34,618 nt of DNA from Lachnospiraceae bacterium. Its GTDB lineage: Bacteria > Bacillota > Clostridia > Lachnospirales > Lachnospiraceae. Made by a program: the position numbers and the translations under genes. The notes below the pieces were generated by a model that did not search any database, had not been told where the DNA came from, and worked only from the letters and a program-made list of their open reading frames with translations. Each line of letters begins with the position of its first letter. Within the stretch, counting starts at the first letter, position 1. The stretch lies in the NCBI GenBank assembly GCA_017453865.1, contig JAFTEC010000017.1, positions 1 to 34,618 of the forward strand, written 5' to 3'. Shown in pieces: positions 33,707 to 34,618 of the stretch.

Positions 33707-34618
33707 TCCTCCTCAAGCGCGGCCCTGATCATAATGGCGCACTCGATCCTCTTTCTCTGAAGCTCACACCCGAAGCTGTAATTTCCGTTGATATCACCCG
33801 TGGCATGATAGGAATTGGCGCTGCACCCGCCAGAGCAGTAGAACTTTGCAAAGCAGTCCCTGCATTCCTTCTTGCTGTAAACATTGCACTTCGCAAATTC
33901 AAGTCCGATCTCCGGCTTTGTGATCCCGTCAAAGACATTCCCCATAAGGAATTTTTCTTCGCCCACAAACTGATGACAGGGATAAATATCTCCCGTGGGA
34001 GTAATGGCGAGATACTCTCCGCCGCTGCCGCAGCCTGAAAGCCTCTTTGCTATACAGGGACCCCCCTCCAGATCTATCATAAAATGGAAAAAATTAATGT
34101 ACCTTTCGCTCTTTCTCCTCTTTATTATCTCATCAGCAAGGATATCGTATTGCTGAAGAAGCACAGGAAGATCCTCTTCCCTTAAGGCATACTCCTCCTT
34201 AGGATCACATACCACAGGTTCCACCGATATCTGTTCAAAGCCGAGATCATGAAGATGGAGCACATCCTGTGCGAAATCAGTATTGAAATGGGTGTACGTT
34301 CCTCTTACATAATAATTGGTCTGTCCCCTGGATTCAGCAGCCTTCAGGAATTTAGGCAGAATGATATCGTAAGACCCCTTTCCGTTAACCGTGGGTCTCA
34401 TGCGGTCATTAACCTCCTTCCTTCCGTCAATCGAAAGCACCAGATTTCCCATTTCCTTATTTGCAAAATCAAGAAGCTCATCGTCAAGAAGCACTCCGTT
34501 TGTTGTAAGAGTAAAGCGGAATTTCTTATTATGCTCCTTTTCCCTGCTCCTTCCGTATTCAACGAGACGCTTCACCACTTCAAAATTCATGGTGGGCTCT
34601 CCACCGAAGAAATCAACC
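33703..34618 (-). CDS. scfB: Radical SAM/SPASM SCIFF peptide maturase, partial (5' end missing)
   Basis: The frame continues through the right edge, so the Met at 34590 is internal: upstream codons read DFFGGEPT, the conserved segment before MNFEVV. About 304 residues are present. The radical SAM CxxxCxxC motif is outside the window. The C-terminal SPASM part is complete, with Cys residues in GGPCIAKRLSGCGSGGEY, IYPCHQF, KCNVYSKKECRDCFAKFYCSGGC and FGCEL. This pattern matches the maturase of SCIFF, the six-Cys-in-45 ranthipeptide of Clostridia, which forms thioether cross-links. The precursor gene should lie just beyond 34618. It is coupled to recJ. Confidence 0.85.
   Translation of the reverse strand, partial: VDFFGGEPTMNFEVVKRLVEYGRSREKEHNKKFRFTLTTNGVLLDDELLDFANKEMGNLVLSIDGRKEVNDRMRPTVNGKGSYDIILPKFLKAAESRGQTNYYVRGTYTHFNTDFAQDVLHLHDLGFEQISVEPVVCDPKEEYALREEDLPVLLQQYDILADEIIKRRKSERYINFFHFMIDLEGGPCIAKRLSGCGSGGEYLAITPTGDIYPCHQFVGEEKFLMGNVFDGITKPEIGLEFAKCNVYSKKECRDCFAKFYCSGGCSANSYHATGDINGNYSFGCELQRKRIECAIMIRAALEEE

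Noticed and set aside
1..34618. CRISPR arrays, tRNA or rRNA genes, insertion sequences, prophage genes, cobalamin riboswitch.
   Set aside because: I looked for direct repeats, CCA-ended cloverleafs, transposase motifs and riboswitch cores by eye and saw none; a covariance-model scan would be more sensitive.

Overview
The window looks like ordinary chromosome from a low-to-mid GC member of the Clostridia, most likely a motile Lachnospiraceae. The evidence is the SCIFF-maturase/recJ pair, Gram-positive style promoters and Shine-Dalgarno sites (GGAGG), a near-perfect sigma-28 (SigD) promoter, a PilZ protein, a GntR/ABC cassette of YtrA/YtrB type and a Gram-positive L,D-transpeptidase. I see no phage, transposase, CRISPR array, rRNA or tRNA gene. 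Almost all genes are on the minus strand; only rsmF (4223-5689) and two small membrane-protein genes (5753-6196, 16742-17323) are on the plus strand.

Layout, low to high coordinate. (1) 1-2691: an autoregulated minus-strand ABC transporter operon (GntR regulator, ATPase, permease running off the left edge) with a consensus promoter and a 29-bp perfect palindrome overlapping its -10. (2) 2745-5689: an NSS-family sodium symporter and rsmF, transcribed divergently from overlapping promoters. (3) 5753-8012: a small membrane protein converging on an operon of a Lys/Glu-rich protein (DUF6033-like) and an NAD-dependent sugar epimerase, driven by a sigma-28 promoter. (4) 8056-12515: a tightly overlapping operon of a small unknown protein, purine nucleoside phosphorylase, an MTA/SAH deaminase-type amidohydrolase, a membrane-anchored MutS-like ATPase and RNase HI. 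(5) 12563-16636: an intergenic inverted repeat, an L,D-transpeptidase, an acidic-tailed membrane protein and leuS. (6) 16658-21168: a four-helix membrane protein, a GT-C type membrane protein and a divergent elongation factor G (EF-G II) with its terminator and a leader stem-loop. (7) 21285-24384: aroA, tyrA, a 42-residue membrane protein coupled to tyrA, and a PilZ protein. (8) 24468-29090: pheS-pheT-queA. (9) 29180-34618: scfB (partial)-recJ-small membrane protein-HAD phosphatase-cobU-like-cbiB, read leftward as one probable operon.

Several genes form coherent pathways. MtaD and PNP can deaminate and then phosphorolyse purine nucleosides. AroA and TyrA serve aromatic amino-acid synthesis. 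CbiB and the CobU-like fusion act in late cobalamin (nucleotide loop) assembly. ScfB is the radical SAM maturase of a ranthipeptide whose precursor should lie just beyond the right edge. Nothing here is a clearly new large system. The items most worth a second look are the sigma-28 operon, the two-module CobU fusion, the hidden 42-residue gene, the membrane MutS-like protein in the nucleoside operon, the GTPase-motif-altered EF-G, and the palindromes at the GntR and pheS promoters. No gene-free stretch exceeds 300 bases.
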